Shown here: piece by piece, positions 8,141-14,546 of the stretch
Numbering within the stretch: the stretch's first letter is position 1
Layout: every line of letters begins with the position of its first letter
Virus record (IMG/VR): IMGVR_UViG_3300034522_000097
Coordinates: 1-49,704 of that record
Source of the DNA: a virus
Length of the DNA: 49,704 nucleotides
Direction: 5' to 3' (one strand)
The notes under the pieces: model-generated
Told to the model about the DNA's origin: nothing
Seen by the model: only the letters and a program-made list of their open reading frames with translations
Database searches by the model: none
Translations under genes and position numbers: made by a program

Positions 8141-9093
8141 GCTTGCTCCAGCTCCGCCAGCTTGGCGGCAAAGATTTCTTCAATGCGCAGCTTTGCTGCT
8201 TCGTCCGTGATGGCATCCATCAGGCCGGCCAGCTCGTAGATCTTGTCCAGGTTGGTGCAAGCCGTCATGTCCGCCGCCAGCTTTGCAGGGTCCACGCTGG
8301 GTGCATCGGGGGCGGCGTCATGGACTGGCTTTTGCAGCTTGGCAACCTCGTCGCGCAGTTGCTTTTCCTGGGCCGGCGTGACCTTGCCCTTGCTGCCCAG
8401 CCACGCCAGCGCGTCCTCAATGCTCTTGCCGTTGGCGATTCCGTCGAGAATCGATGGCAGACGTGCGGCCCACTTGTCAGCCGGCCATTCGGGCTGCACG
8501 ACTTCCGCAGGACCCATGCTCTTTTCGACGGGTGCGGATTGGTCGCTGGGCGCTATGTCCTGCAGCTCTTCTGCGATAGGCATGCCGCGCAGCACATCCG
8601 GGAACACGTCACGCAGCGCAAAGGCGCGGGCACGCATTTGGCGCATGCGCTTGGGGTACTGCGTCCACGGACCAGCTTTGCCGGCCAGACCGGCCTTCAC
8701 GGCGTCGTCCATGCTGAAGGTGCGAACCTGCTCGGGCGCGTTTTTGCGCTTCACGCGGCAAATGGCAGTTTTGCCGTCGTCCTCTTCGACCACGTACTCA
8801 CAGACAGGGCTGGCCAGCACCAGGGCGATCACCGCATCACCCCAGAGCGCCGGGCGGCCATTGATTACAGCCAGGTTCTGCAGTGACTGCAGAGGTTTGA
8901 GGCCAAGTTCGGCCCCCCACTGCATGGCGATCAGGCAGTTTCCAGGCTTGCCTTTGAAGTCCTTGGGGACCAGGTCGCTTTCGGCCAAATAGCCCGAGAA
9001 GGTCAGCGCCTGCTCGAAGTTCTGAGGGCTCAGATCGAACTGGCTGGCTGGGCGCAAGGCCGTGCTGGCCTGTTGGGTGGTGACTGCATTCAT
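8137..9093 (-). CDS. recT: RecT-family single-strand annealing protein
   Basis: A 318-residue RecT-type recombinase. The core (NCLIAMQWGAELGLKPLQSLQNL... and INGRPALWGDAV) is the conserved segment of the family. It binds resected single strands and promotes annealing, working with the YqaJ nuclease encoded next. The C-terminal third is more variable and helical. GAGG precedes the ATG at 9093, which overlaps the stop of the gene upstream, and its own stop overlaps the nuclease start. Confidence 0.92.
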   Translation of the reverse strand: MNAVTTQQASTALRPASQFDLSPQNFEQALTFSGYLAESDLVPKDFKGKPGNCLIAMQWGAELGLKPLQSLQNLAVINGRPALWGDAVIALVLASPVCEYVVEEDDGKTAICRVKRKNAPEQVRTFSMDDAVKAGLAGKAGPWTQYPKRMRQMRARAFALRDVFPDVLRGMPIAEELQDIAPSDQSAPVEKSMGPAEVVQPEWPADKWAARLPSILDGIANGKSIEDALAWLGSKGKVTPAQEKQLRDEVAKLQKPVHDAAPDAPSVDPAKLAADMTACTNLDKIYELAGLMDAITDEAAKLRIEEIFAAKLAELEQA

Positions 9094-9290
9094 GCAAACC
9101 TCACTTGGTGGTTGTTTTTGCGAACGACGGGAAGCCGCTTGGGCTTTTTGGCTGGCTGCCCCAGGTGCCACCAGCCGCAGGCGGTGCACTTGTAGGCAGT
9201 CATGGGATGGCTGTGGGAGGCGCTAGATTTGCGGGCTAGCTTCTGGGCGCGCTCGTAGTCCAGAGGCTGCTTGCCGGTGGGGCAGCTCAT
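9090..9290 (-). CDS. Small zinc-ribbon-like protein, 66 residues
   Basis: A basic protein with YKCTACGWWHLG, a CxxC...H motif common in short phage proteins next to recombination genes. The ATG at 9290 overlaps the stop of the 45-residue gene upstream, and its stop overlaps the recT start, so it belongs to a tightly coupled run. No strong ribosome site is seen, consistent with coupling. Zinc or nucleic-acid binding is inferred. Confidence 0.75.
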   Translation of the reverse strand: MSCPTGKQPLDYERAQKLARKSSASHSHPMTAYKCTACGWWHLGQPAKKPKRLPVVRKNNHQVRFA

Positions 9291-9424
9291 GTGCAGCTGG
9301 AGATAACGCCAGCACAGGCAGTGCTGATGCACACGGTGGCTACCCACCAGAAGAAAGCGCGCACAGTGGCGGGCTTCATGGGGCGTTTGCGCGGCAGGCG
9401 CTGGAGCGGGATGGGCGGGGTCAT
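9287..9424 (-). CDS. 45-residue single-pass membrane microprotein
   Basis: A short ORF beginning MTPPIPLQRLPRKRP, then one hydrophobic segment (FFWWVATVCISTACAGVI) and a short tail. A basic N-terminus before the hydrophobic segment suggests the N-terminus is inside. The start and stop each overlap a neighbour by four bases (ATGA), which argues strongly that it is translated. Function unknown. Confidence 0.6.
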   Translation of the reverse strand: MTPPIPLQRLPRKRPMKPATVRAFFWWVATVCISTACAGVISSCT

Positions 9425-9555
9425 GCGTGCTCCTTGCGCAGCACCACCACGGCCATGGCCTTGGGGAAGCGCTCCAGTGCATCGGCGTGCGCCGCATCGT
9501 TGCTGGGGAAGATGCCGTGGTACTGGGTGCCGGCCACCTTGATCAGAAATCGCAT
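9421..9555 (-). CDS. 44-residue hypothetical protein
   Basis: A short ORF starting MRFLIKVAGTQYHGIF, with a good GGAG upstream of the ATG at 9555. Its stop overlaps the start of the 45-residue membrane protein. The sequence suggests a small beta-alpha fold. Function unknown. Confidence 0.65.
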   Translation of the reverse strand: MRFLIKVAGTQYHGIFPSNDAAHADALERFPKAMAVVVLRKEHA

Positions 9556-9568
9556 ACTGTCGTCTCCT

Positions 9569-9721
9569 TCAAATTGCGTCGGCGCTGCCTTCGAGCGCTT
9601 CGGGGTGCTGGGCCAGCAGCTCGCGCACTTCTTCGGGGGGCGCTGGCGGCGGGTACTGGGGAGGGGGCGTGTAGCCAAAGTCGGCTTCGGCCGGGCCAGG
9701 GGGGATGTCAAACATGTGCAT
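9569..9721 (-). CDS. 50-residue proline-rich hypothetical protein
   Basis: The N-terminal half is proline-rich (FGYTPPPQYPPPAPP), followed by the helix EEVRELLAQHPEALE. The start overlaps the end of the upstream gene; the ATG at 9715 is an alternative. GAGGTGG lies upstream. Function unknown. Confidence 0.5.
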   Translation of the reverse strand: MHMFDIPPGPAEADFGYTPPPQYPPPAPPEEVRELLAQHPEALEGSADAI

Positions 9722-10100
9722 GGGCTTGAACCACCTCTTCGTGATAAATGTCCAGGGCATGCTTTTGGCCGAACCATGTGGCCAGGACCTGATGCAGCTT
9801 GGCCGCATGCGGGCTGGTCAGCAGCTCGGCAACCGCGGATAGCGTGGCGTCGTCACCGCTCTCCATCGCCGCATCCAGGATCTCGAAGGGCGCCCACAAT
9901 TTGCCGGTGCAGATGCAGTCCTTGGACCAGTCGGCGGGTTGTTTCATGGCCTGCAGGCGCTGCACCACGATCAGCGGGGCCTGCCGTTCGGCAACCTCCC
10001 GCATGGCCTGGGCGGCTTCTTGTTCATCCTCCCAGCGCGCGGCATCGGCGCAGGGGCTGCTGGTGGGGCCGAAGTAGCCCACCGGTTGACGTGCGTTCAT
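9708..10100 (-). CDS. Hypothetical protein, first gene of the left operon, 130 residues
   Basis: The first translated gene after PL. GGAGG precedes the ATG at 10100. The protein is mostly helical and contains KDCICTGKLWAPFEILDAA. It matches no family I recognise. As the first early gene it is made soonest after infection and might act on host transcription, but the sequence does not show this. Confidence 0.7.
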   Translation of the reverse strand: MNARQPVGYFGPTSSPCADAARWEDEQEAAQAMREVAERQAPLIVVQRLQAMKQPADWSKDCICTGKLWAPFEILDAAMESGDDATLSAVAELLTSPHAAKLHQVLATWFGQKHALDIYHEEVVQAHAHV

Positions 10101-10111
10101 ACGACCTCCAG

Positions 10112-10138
10112 AAACAAGAAAGCCCGCGGGGAGCGGGC
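10112..10138 (-). terminator. Terminator-like hairpin ahead of the first left-operon gene
   Basis: GCCCGC/GCGGGC arms (10122-10127 and 10133-10138) followed on the minus strand by a U/C-rich stretch. It lies between PL and the first gene, so early expression must read through it. Confidence 0.55.
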
Positions 10139-10747
10139 AGGGGGAAGAAAGAGCCGGTGCCTTGCGGCACGCCTGGGGAAGAGAAGAGAGGGAGGGAGGA
10201 GACCCCCAGGCCCGGCTTGAAAGTGGCGATGGTGGCCGGTTGCTTGTCCGGCGCTGGCTTACCCCCTGTGTCCAGCTAATTCATGCCATGCCTTTCGGCG
10301 ATGTGGGGGGCGTCACGTTTTAGCGCATCGCAACTGCGCGTTCACCATCTGGCGATCCCTCAGCACCGCACCAGACCCAAGAGAGGGAAGGCCTGGAACG
10401 TGAGACCCGCATGTCGTGCGGAGGGATCGCCGGATGGCCCCCGATTGACCGCTCGGGGTTGGCGTTGTGCTGTTGCTTTCTTCTCTTGGTCCAACAGAAG
10501 ACCTCATTGCGATCGTTGCCGGTCATCGCAAGGGGCTGCAGTGCCCACCTTGGCCTTCGCACTCGTCTGGTCTTGGCATGCCTCGATAGGCCCAGAGTCA
10601 AAGCGGTTAGCTCGGATCGCTCCTTCGCTCACGCAGCACCGGTGTTGCATCGCTCCCGTTGGAGCTAACCCCGCCTTTGCTTCCTGTCGGCTTCGGCCCC
10701 GTATCGCTGGGCCTTGGGTGTTTCGCGGTTGGTGCTGCGATGGGTGA
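10139..10747 (-). other. Structured, apparently untranslated PL leader
   Basis: About 600 nt with no convincing gene on either strand. It contains several inverted repeats: 10605-10613 with 10662-10670 (perfect 9 bp), 10505-10530 (TTGCGAT/ATCGCAA), 10351-10366 with 10416-10431 (11 bp perfect, then imperfect), and 10172-10178 with 10203-10210 enclosing a polypurine loop. It would form the 5' leader of the leftward early transcript. The position matches lambda nutL or HK022 put RNA. A role in antitermination is inference; a small RNA or a decayed gene are alternatives. Confidence 0.55.
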
Positions 10748-10776
10748 ATTAAACACCATGTTTAAACGCATGTCAA
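10748..10776 (-). promoter_or_regulatory. Leftward early promoter PL
   Basis: On the minus strand TTGACA (10771-10776) is separated by exactly 17 nt from TTTAAT (10748-10753). A 17-bp operator overlaps each hexamer, so repressor would block polymerase. It drives the left operon through the structured leader. Confidence 0.85.
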
Positions 10777-10789
10777 ACGCTTTGTTTAA
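10749..10789. promoter_or_regulatory. Left operators OL1 and OL2
   Basis: Two 17-bp palindromes: TTAAACACCATGTTTAA at 10749-10765 and TCAAACGCTTTGTTTAA at 10773-10789. Their half-sites match those in the cI/cro region, so the same CI and Cro proteins probably bind both places. Confidence 0.82.
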
Positions 10790-10850
10790 ACGTGTTGTGT
10801 ATTTTTTGCACAAGCTCTCAATCCTGCCCGTTACCACACACCACACAGAC

Positions 10851-10876
10851 GAAAAAAAGCCCGCTCGGGGCGGGCT
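10851..10876 (-). terminator. Terminator after the toxin-antitoxin genes
   Basis: Perfect AGCCCGC/GCGGGCT arms (10858-10864 and 10870-10876) followed on the minus strand by seven U. It isolates the lysogenic transcripts from PL. Confidence 0.85.
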
Positions 10877-10896
10877 GTTTGGAGATGCGAAAGGTT

Positions 10897-11211
10897 TTAA
10901 ACCGCTGCGAGGCGCTGCACGGTATCCGGGTACTTTTCCACCATGCGCAAGATGAGTGTGGCCTGGGCATTGGGCTTGGCACGGCCTTGCTCCCAGTTTT
11001 CCAGGGTGCGCGGGTTGGTGCGCAGGTAATGGGCAAACACGGTGCGCGACAGGCCGAGGCGGTCACGCAACGAGATGATTTCGGCTGCCTGGATTTCTGC
11101 TTCTGGCTTGGCTTGTACCTCATAGGTGCGCAAGGTGCGCTTGCCGGTGCGCTGTTCCTTGAGAGCGTCAAAGCCTTCCGTCAGTTCTGCAAAGATGTCA
11201 CGTTTGGTCAT
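10897..11211 (-). CDS. HigA/NadS-type antitoxin (XRE helix-turn-helix)
   Basis: A 104-residue antitoxin. The C-terminal half is an XRE helix-turn-helix (LRDRLGLSRTVFAHYLRTNPRTLENWEQGRAKP). The N-terminal half is expected to bind the toxin. Its ATG overlaps the stop of the upstream toxin gene. It should bind the palindrome at 11557-11571 and repress its own operon. Toxin-first order is typical of HigBA and related systems. Confidence 0.87.
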   Translation of the reverse strand: MTKRDIFAELTEGFDALKEQRTGKRTLRTYEVQAKPEAEIQAAEIISLRDRLGLSRTVFAHYLRTNPRTLENWEQGRAKPNAQATLILRMVEKYPDTVQRLAAV

Positions 11212-11546
11212 TGTCGTGCCTCCAATTCCGCCTTCAGCATGGTCTTGAGTGCAGCTTTTTGCTTGGGGCTCAAGTCGTCCATTTCGTCCTTGTCATAGAG
11301 GGTAAAGAGCCAAAATTGGTTCTTGCCACCCCACCAGTAGTAGATCACCCGCAACCCGCCGCGTTTGCCTTTGCCGCGCCTGGGGTCAGCGTGACGTACC
11401 TTGCGCAGGCCGCCTGTGCCCTCGATCACATCCCCGGCCTCGGGGTCCTTCATCAGGCTGTCTTGCAGGCTGCGAAAGTTCTGATCATCCAGATAGTCAG
11501 CGCGGTAGCGCTCAAAGGCAGGTAGCTCTACAAACACTGCTTTCAT
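11208..11546 (-). CDS. HigB/RelE-superfamily toxin
   Basis: A 112-residue protein of the RelE/HigB-2 group. It has the FERYRADYL start, the central TGGLRKVRHADP, then GKRGGLRVIYYWW and the terminal FTLYDKDE segment. Such toxins cleave mRNA at the ribosome. The antitoxin gene follows with a 4-nt overlap. The promoter places the predicted transcription start at or next to the ATG, so the mRNA is probably leaderless. Expressed in the lysogen it may stabilise the prophage. Confidence 0.87.
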   Translation of the reverse strand: MKAVFVELPAFERYRADYLDDQNFRSLQDSLMKDPEAGDVIEGTGGLRKVRHADPRRGKGKRGGLRVIYYWWGGKNQFWLFTLYDKDEMDDLSPKQKAALKTMLKAELEARQ

Positions 11547-11552
11547 GGTTGA

Positions 11553-11581
11553 ATTGTACGCAGGTTGCGTAGATGTGGCAA
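11553..11581 (-). promoter_or_regulatory. Promoter and operator of the toxin-antitoxin operon
   Basis: TTGCCA (11576-11581) and TACAAT (11553-11558) are 17 nt apart on the minus strand. The palindrome TACGCA-GGT-TGCGTA (11557-11571) fills the spacer. Only six nt separate the -10 from the toxin ATG. Confidence 0.8.
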
Positions 11582-11587
11582 AGGGTG

Positions 11588-11613
11588 AAATAAAAGCCCG
11601 CTCGTGGCGGGCT
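11588..11613 (-). terminator. Terminator between the cI operon and the toxin-antitoxin genes
   Basis: Perfect AGCCCGC/GCGGGCT arms (11595-11601 and 11607-11613) followed on the minus strand by UUUUAUUU. Confidence 0.75.
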
Positions 11614-11635
11614 GTCTGGGATGAATTCAGATGAG

Positions 11636-12064
11636 CTACTGCTGTGGTGGCGTTGCTGCTGGTACAGGCACATTGATGATGATGGGCTGCTGCTGCGTTG
11701 GAGTCTGAGCAATTGGCGCCTGGGTTTGTGCACTCTGAGGCTTGCTAGCATTCCAGATGGTGACAAGAAGTCCAATAATGCCAATGACAGCCACTGAAAT
11801 CATGCTGACCAAGGCCGTATGTGTCCAGCGATGATTGTCGGCAATCGCTTTGTGCATTTCTGCCTGACCCTTGGCGATGTCGGCGCGTAATTCTGCAAAG
11901 TCAGCCTTGGAGGCCTCCCGCAGGCTGTCCAAATCCGCCTTGGTAGGCAGGTTCTTGACGGCTTCCTCAAGGGCTGCGACGCGTGCTTCCATTCCGTCAT
12001 TATGCGGCGGCTCTCTTGATCCGCCAGAGTTGTTGTTATTGGGGAAGTTGTGCACGGCTCCCAT
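11636..12064 (-). CDS. XhlA-like coiled-coil membrane protein
   Basis: A 142-residue protein. Residues about 25-75 form a coiled coil (MEARVAALEEAVKNL...), residues about 84-105 form one membrane helix (LVSMISVAVIGIIGLLVTIW), and the tail is Gln/Pro-rich. The layout resembles XhlA-like phage proteins. It is transcribed with cI and so is probably made in the lysogen, which would suit superinfection exclusion better than lysis (inference). Its ATG shares one base with the stop of the gene before it. Confidence 0.75.
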   Translation of the reverse strand: MGAVHNFPNNNNSGGSREPPHNDGMEARVAALEEAVKNLPTKADLDSLREASKADFAELRADIAKGQAEMHKAIADNHRWTHTALVSMISVAVIGIIGLLVTIWNASKPQSAQTQAPIAQTPTQQQPIIINVPVPAATPPQQ

Positions 12065-12270
12065 CAGACGATGTCCTTGTCTTCAAGCTCCATGTACCCA
12101 CAGGTCTTGCACACAAGAATGGTGCATGTCCAAACAGAATTCGCGTTGATCAAGGAGCCTCCTTGGCCGCCAGGATTTGGTTGCACTATTTGCACCAATG
12201 GCAGTGACCAAATCTCTGGATCCCGAGCAAGTGGGCCGTGTCCATAGCGGCAATTCTTTTCTGTAGCCAT
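12064..12270 (-). CDS. Small zinc-finger-like protein downstream of cI
   Basis: A 68-residue protein with an N-terminal Cys (NCRYGH) and CTILVCKTCGYMEL, giving a CxxC pair. GGAGGAA precedes the ATG at 12270, which shares one base with the cI stop, so it is co-translated with the repressor. Zinc binding is inferred. It could modulate CI or serve lysogeny in another way, but nothing shows this. Confidence 0.72.
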   Translation of the reverse strand: MATEKNCRYGHGPLARDPEIWSLPLVQIVQPNPGGQGGSLINANSVWTCTILVCKTCGYMELEDKDIV

Positions 12271-12944
12271 CACTTCCTCCGAAACTTCCTGCGGTGCTCG
12301 ATCATCGTGCCGATCACCACCAGGTGGCGCTCATCGCTGCGCAGAACGGGATAGTCATCGTTGAGCGGCACTAGCTCGAACACTTCCTGTCCTGATTCAT
12401 CAATACCGCGCACGCGGTACTTCTTGAAGGTGGCCTCTTGCTTGGTGTTGCGGGCCGCCACAAAGTCACCCGGGTTGGGTGACACATCAGGGTCGATCAG
12501 CACGCGGTCACCAGGCCGGAAGTCGGGGAGCATGGAGTCGCCCTCGATTTCCAGAAAGAACGACCACTGCGATGCGTCGTCGTCACCGTACTCCACATCG
12601 AAGCCATCACCAGGGCCGTAGGGAACGGCAATCTCTTTCAGCGCGCCGGCCTGAACGTGCGAAATCACAGGGTATTGGCGCATGCCAAGCGGGATGGGTT
12701 TGGCGTTGGGGTGAAAGGCGGCGCCTGCCCTTGCACTCATTTCCCCTTCGCCTTTAAGCACCCATGCGGCGCGGATGCCCAGCAATTCCTCTGCCTTCAG
12801 TGCGCCCGCTTTGGATACACCCCGCGTTTCCCAGTTCTTGACGGTCTGGGGTGATTCGTTGAGGGCGCGAGCGACCGCCGACTGCCCGGAAATGTCCCGT
12901 AGAGCCTGGGCTGCTTGGTATAGGCGTTGAGCGGCTTGGTGCAT
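12270..12944 (-). CDS. cI: CI-like repressor with S24/LexA self-cleavage domain
   Basis: A 224-residue repressor. Residues about 15-65 are a helix-turn-helix (SAVARALNESPQTVKNWE). Residues about 90-224 are an S24 peptidase domain: likely cleavage pair A99-G100 in HVQAGALK, nucleophile S137 in EGDSMLPDF and Lys near 174 in EATFKKY. It should keep the prophage silent and be inactivated by activated RecA during DNA damage. It faces cro across OR. The start is ATG 12944; a TTG at 12947 is possible. No convincing maintenance promoter is visible. Confidence 0.93.
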   Translation of the reverse strand: MHQAAQRLYQAAQALRDISGQSAVARALNESPQTVKNWETRGVSKAGALKAEELLGIRAAWVLKGEGEMSARAGAAFHPNAKPIPLGMRQYPVISHVQAGALKEIAVPYGPGDGFDVEYGDDDASQWSFFLEIEGDSMLPDFRPGDRVLIDPDVSPNPGDFVAARNTKQEATFKKYRVRGIDESGQEVFELVPLNDDYPVLRSDERHLVVIGTMIEHRRKFRRK

Positions 12945-12956
12945 CAATGGATTCTC

Positions 12957-13018
12957 TGTTTACTAAACAAAGTGTTGTTAAACGCTGCGTTTGACTTTTG
13001 TTTAAACGCTGTGTTTAA
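12957..13018. promoter_or_regulatory. Right operator region OR
   Basis: Two 17-bp palindromes, TTAAACGCTGCGTTTGA (12978-12994) and TTAAACGCTGTGTTTAA (13002-13018). A further perfect 13-bp palindrome, TGTTTACTAAACA (12957-12969), lies next to cI. The first two share half-sites with OL and overlap the PR hexamers. The third has its half-sites in the opposite order and may be weaker or bind something else. Confidence 0.83.
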
Positions 13019-13019
13019 T
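12991..13019 (+). promoter_or_regulatory. Rightward early promoter PR
   Basis: TTGACT (12991-12996), a 17-nt spacer and TTTAAT (13014-13019). The cro ATG is at 13028, only 8 nt after the -10, so the cro mRNA is leaderless or nearly so. The design mirrors PL. Confidence 0.85.
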
Positions 13020-13027
13020 ATGCACCC

Positions 13028-13231
13028 ATGAGCAAAGAAGATGCAGCCCTGATCGAGCGCTTGGGCGGCCCGGCCAATTTGGCGCGGCGCCTGAGATTTG
13101 ACCCCAAAAAGGGCGGGGTCCAGCGCGTCCAGAACTGGAAAGTGCGCGGCATTCCGGCTTCGGTGGAACGAGACAACCAATGGATTGCGAAAGAGCGCCG
13201 TGCACTTCGCAAAGAAGTGGTGGAGGCCTGA
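13028..13231 (+). CDS. cro: Cro-like repressor
   Basis: A 67-residue basic helix-turn-helix protein of the Cro/YdaS type (GGPANLARRLRFDPKKGGVQRVQNWKVRG). It diverges from cI and is the first gene from PR. It should bind the shared 17-bp operators and favour the lytic state. No ribosome site is available because the mRNA probably starts at or near the ATG. Confidence 0.85.
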   Translation: MSKEDAALIERLGGPANLARRLRFDPKKGGVQRVQNWKVRGIPASVERDNQWIAKERRALRKEVVEA

Positions 13232-13234
13232 CCC

Positions 13235-13342
13235 ATGACCACCGTTCAAAACCTTGACACCTTCACGGAGTGCCAGCTTCAGCCGCCCGACAGCAGGCCA
13301 CTCGCCATCACCCCCACCACCCAGGAGGCGAGCCATGGCTGA
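13235..13342 (+). CDS. 35-residue hypothetical protein after cro
   Basis: A short ORF (MTTVQNLDTFTECQLQPPD...) with GGAGG nine nt upstream of the ATG. It ends in TGA just inside the next possible gene. It occupies the position of cII in lambda but is too short and lacks a helix-turn-helix. Function unknown. Confidence 0.45.
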   Translation: MTTVQNLDTFTECQLQPPDSRPLAITPTTQEASHG

Positions 13343-13982
13343 GCTGCAAACATTCACGCTCCCCGTCGGAACTGCTCTTTCTGGAGAAAACATAGGTGCC
13401 ACGCTACGCGCTGATGCGGTGGTGGTGTGCCACCCAAAAGATGAGTACCTCATCCGGGCGGCACTGAAGCTGCCAGCTACGACCAGCTCCGCAGCGCAGC
13501 TTCTTAAAGCTGCTGGGTGCTCGTCATTGCGTGACCGGGAAGAGTTTTGCGGCATCCACATGCAAAGTGGCGTTGCAGCAAGTGCATTCCAGCCCGATAG
13601 CTCTGGTTCTTCTCTGGAGCACCGATTTGATTCCTTTGCTGAAGCAGGGCTGGCAAATGTAGTGAGCAGCCTCATGGATGCTTGGATCGCTGGCCCCAAC
13701 GCTGTGATTGCTAGAGCCATTACTTCGCAGCGCAAAGAAGCCGCTCCCGATCTCGACCAGCGTGTATTTGCCGCGCTCATCGAGGGCCTCCTTCAAATCC
13801 AAGTTTTCTTTCTGCATCTTGGACAGATCCGCCTGGAGCTGCAAAAGGGTGGCGTTGTGAGCGAGCAATCCCTCTTGAGCCTTGAGCAGTTGCTCCATGA
13901 GGGCAGCCGATTTTTCGTTGATGAGCGCGCTGTCTCTTGCCGCACTCATCCCCTTGGCAATGTCGCGGGCTGCGGAGATTGA
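13335..13982 (+). CDS. Possible PR-operon protein overlapping an antisense gene
   Basis: The ATG at 13335 has a very good AGGAGG six nt upstream. The first 60 or so residues (MAELQTFTLPVGTALSGEN, then VVVCHPKDEYLIRAALKLP) look like real protein. From 13524 on, the frame runs opposite a better-supported minus-strand gene and the translation no longer looks natural. The plus gene may have lost its own 3' end when the minus gene was inserted, or only its 5' part may matter. The end coordinate is just the first stop. Confidence 0.35.
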   Translation: MAELQTFTLPVGTALSGENIGATLRADAVVVCHPKDEYLIRAALKLPATTSSAAQLLKAAGCSSLRDREEFCGIHMQSGVAASAFQPDSSGSSLEHRFDSFAEAGLANVVSSLMDAWIAGPNAVIARAITSQRKEAAPDLDQRVFAALIEGLLQIQVFFLHLGQIRLELQKGGVVSEQSLLSLEQLLHEGSRFFVDERAVSCRTHPLGNVAGCGD

Positions 13983-14015
13983 CGCCGTGATGCCGCTGAT
14001 AGCTGACCAGTCCAT
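13524..14015 (-). CDS. Coiled-coil and zinc-finger prophage protein
   Basis: A 163-residue protein of a type often seen in proteobacterial prophages. It has a short N-terminal helix, a coiled coil near residues 45-85 (LQADLSKMQKENLDLKEAL) and a C-terminal CxxC pair in HYICQPCF followed by ECTCCNA. It runs against the PR operon. Codon use supports this strand over the opposing frame. It may be a lysogeny-expressed cargo gene. Function unknown. Confidence 0.78.
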   Translation of the reverse strand: MDWSAISGITASISAARDIAKGMSAARDSALINEKSAALMEQLLKAQEGLLAHNATLLQLQADLSKMQKENLDLKEALDERGKYTLVEIGSGFFALRSNGSSNHSVGASDPSIHEAAHYICQPCFSKGIKSVLQRRTRAIGLECTCCNATLHVDAAKLFPVTQ

Positions 14016-14112
14016 GTTTTCGCCCGCCTTTCTTTTGGCTCTTGATGGTTGTGTAAGCAGCGCCATCGTAGCCCAGGGTGCGGCGGGCACCTTTTCCCTG
14101 GAGGCCTGACCG

Positions 14113-14373
14113 ATGGCACCCCATGACCCCACCATGTTTTCCCGTCGTCCAGCTGGTGCTGGCGAGGTTGGAGAGTTGCGCGGCAACTGCCCCAAGTCGT
14201 TGCTGTCTGCACTGGATGCCTTGGCAATGGCGCGCAACCTTGATCGCACGGCGTACGTGAATCAAGTGTTGGATGCGCATGTGGCTGATGAAGTGCATAA
14301 GGCCAGTGTCCTGGTCCGCACGCTGCGGGGCAATCCATTCCTCCCGGACGATCTCGGAGGGACACCGGAATGA
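14113..14373 (+). CDS. Ribbon-helix-helix-like regulator
   Basis: An 86-residue protein. CPKSLLSALDALAMARNLDRTAYVNQVLDAHV fits a ribbon-helix-helix (Arc/CopG-like) fold. It probably binds DNA as a dimer. It is the first of a run of genes linked by ATGA overlaps leading into the replication genes, and GGAGG precedes the ATG. It could be a CII-type or early regulator, but its sites are unknown. Confidence 0.7.
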   Translation: MAPHDPTMFSRRPAGAGEVGELRGNCPKSLLSALDALAMARNLDRTAYVNQVLDAHVADEVHKASVLVRTLRGNPFLPDDLGGTPE

Positions 14374-14546
14374 CCGCTGCACCTACAAAGCCGGGGAGTG
14401 CTTTCGACATCCCCACCAAGACATTTGCGCTGCAGCTGCAGCGCAACCTCCGTAGCGCCAACGCACCCAAGGGCAGCCAGTATTTCCAGGTGACCAAGCC
14501 GCGGGATCCGTCGCACACGCAACGTATCAGCAAGGCGGCGATATGA
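14370..14546 (+). CDS. 58-residue hypothetical protein
   Basis: A small basic protein (MTAAPTKPGSAFDIPTK..., ending THTQRISKAAI-like) linked at both ends to its neighbours by ATGA overlaps. It was too short for routine gene calling, but the coupling supports it. Function unknown. Confidence 0.65.
   Translation: MTAAPTKPGSAFDIPTKTFALQLQRNLRSANAPKGSQYFQVTKPRDPSHTQRISKAAI

Noticed and set aside
10283-10747. A 154-residue plus-strand frame in the PL leader
   Set aside because: It lacks a ribosome site, has biased composition and runs opposite the expected transcript.
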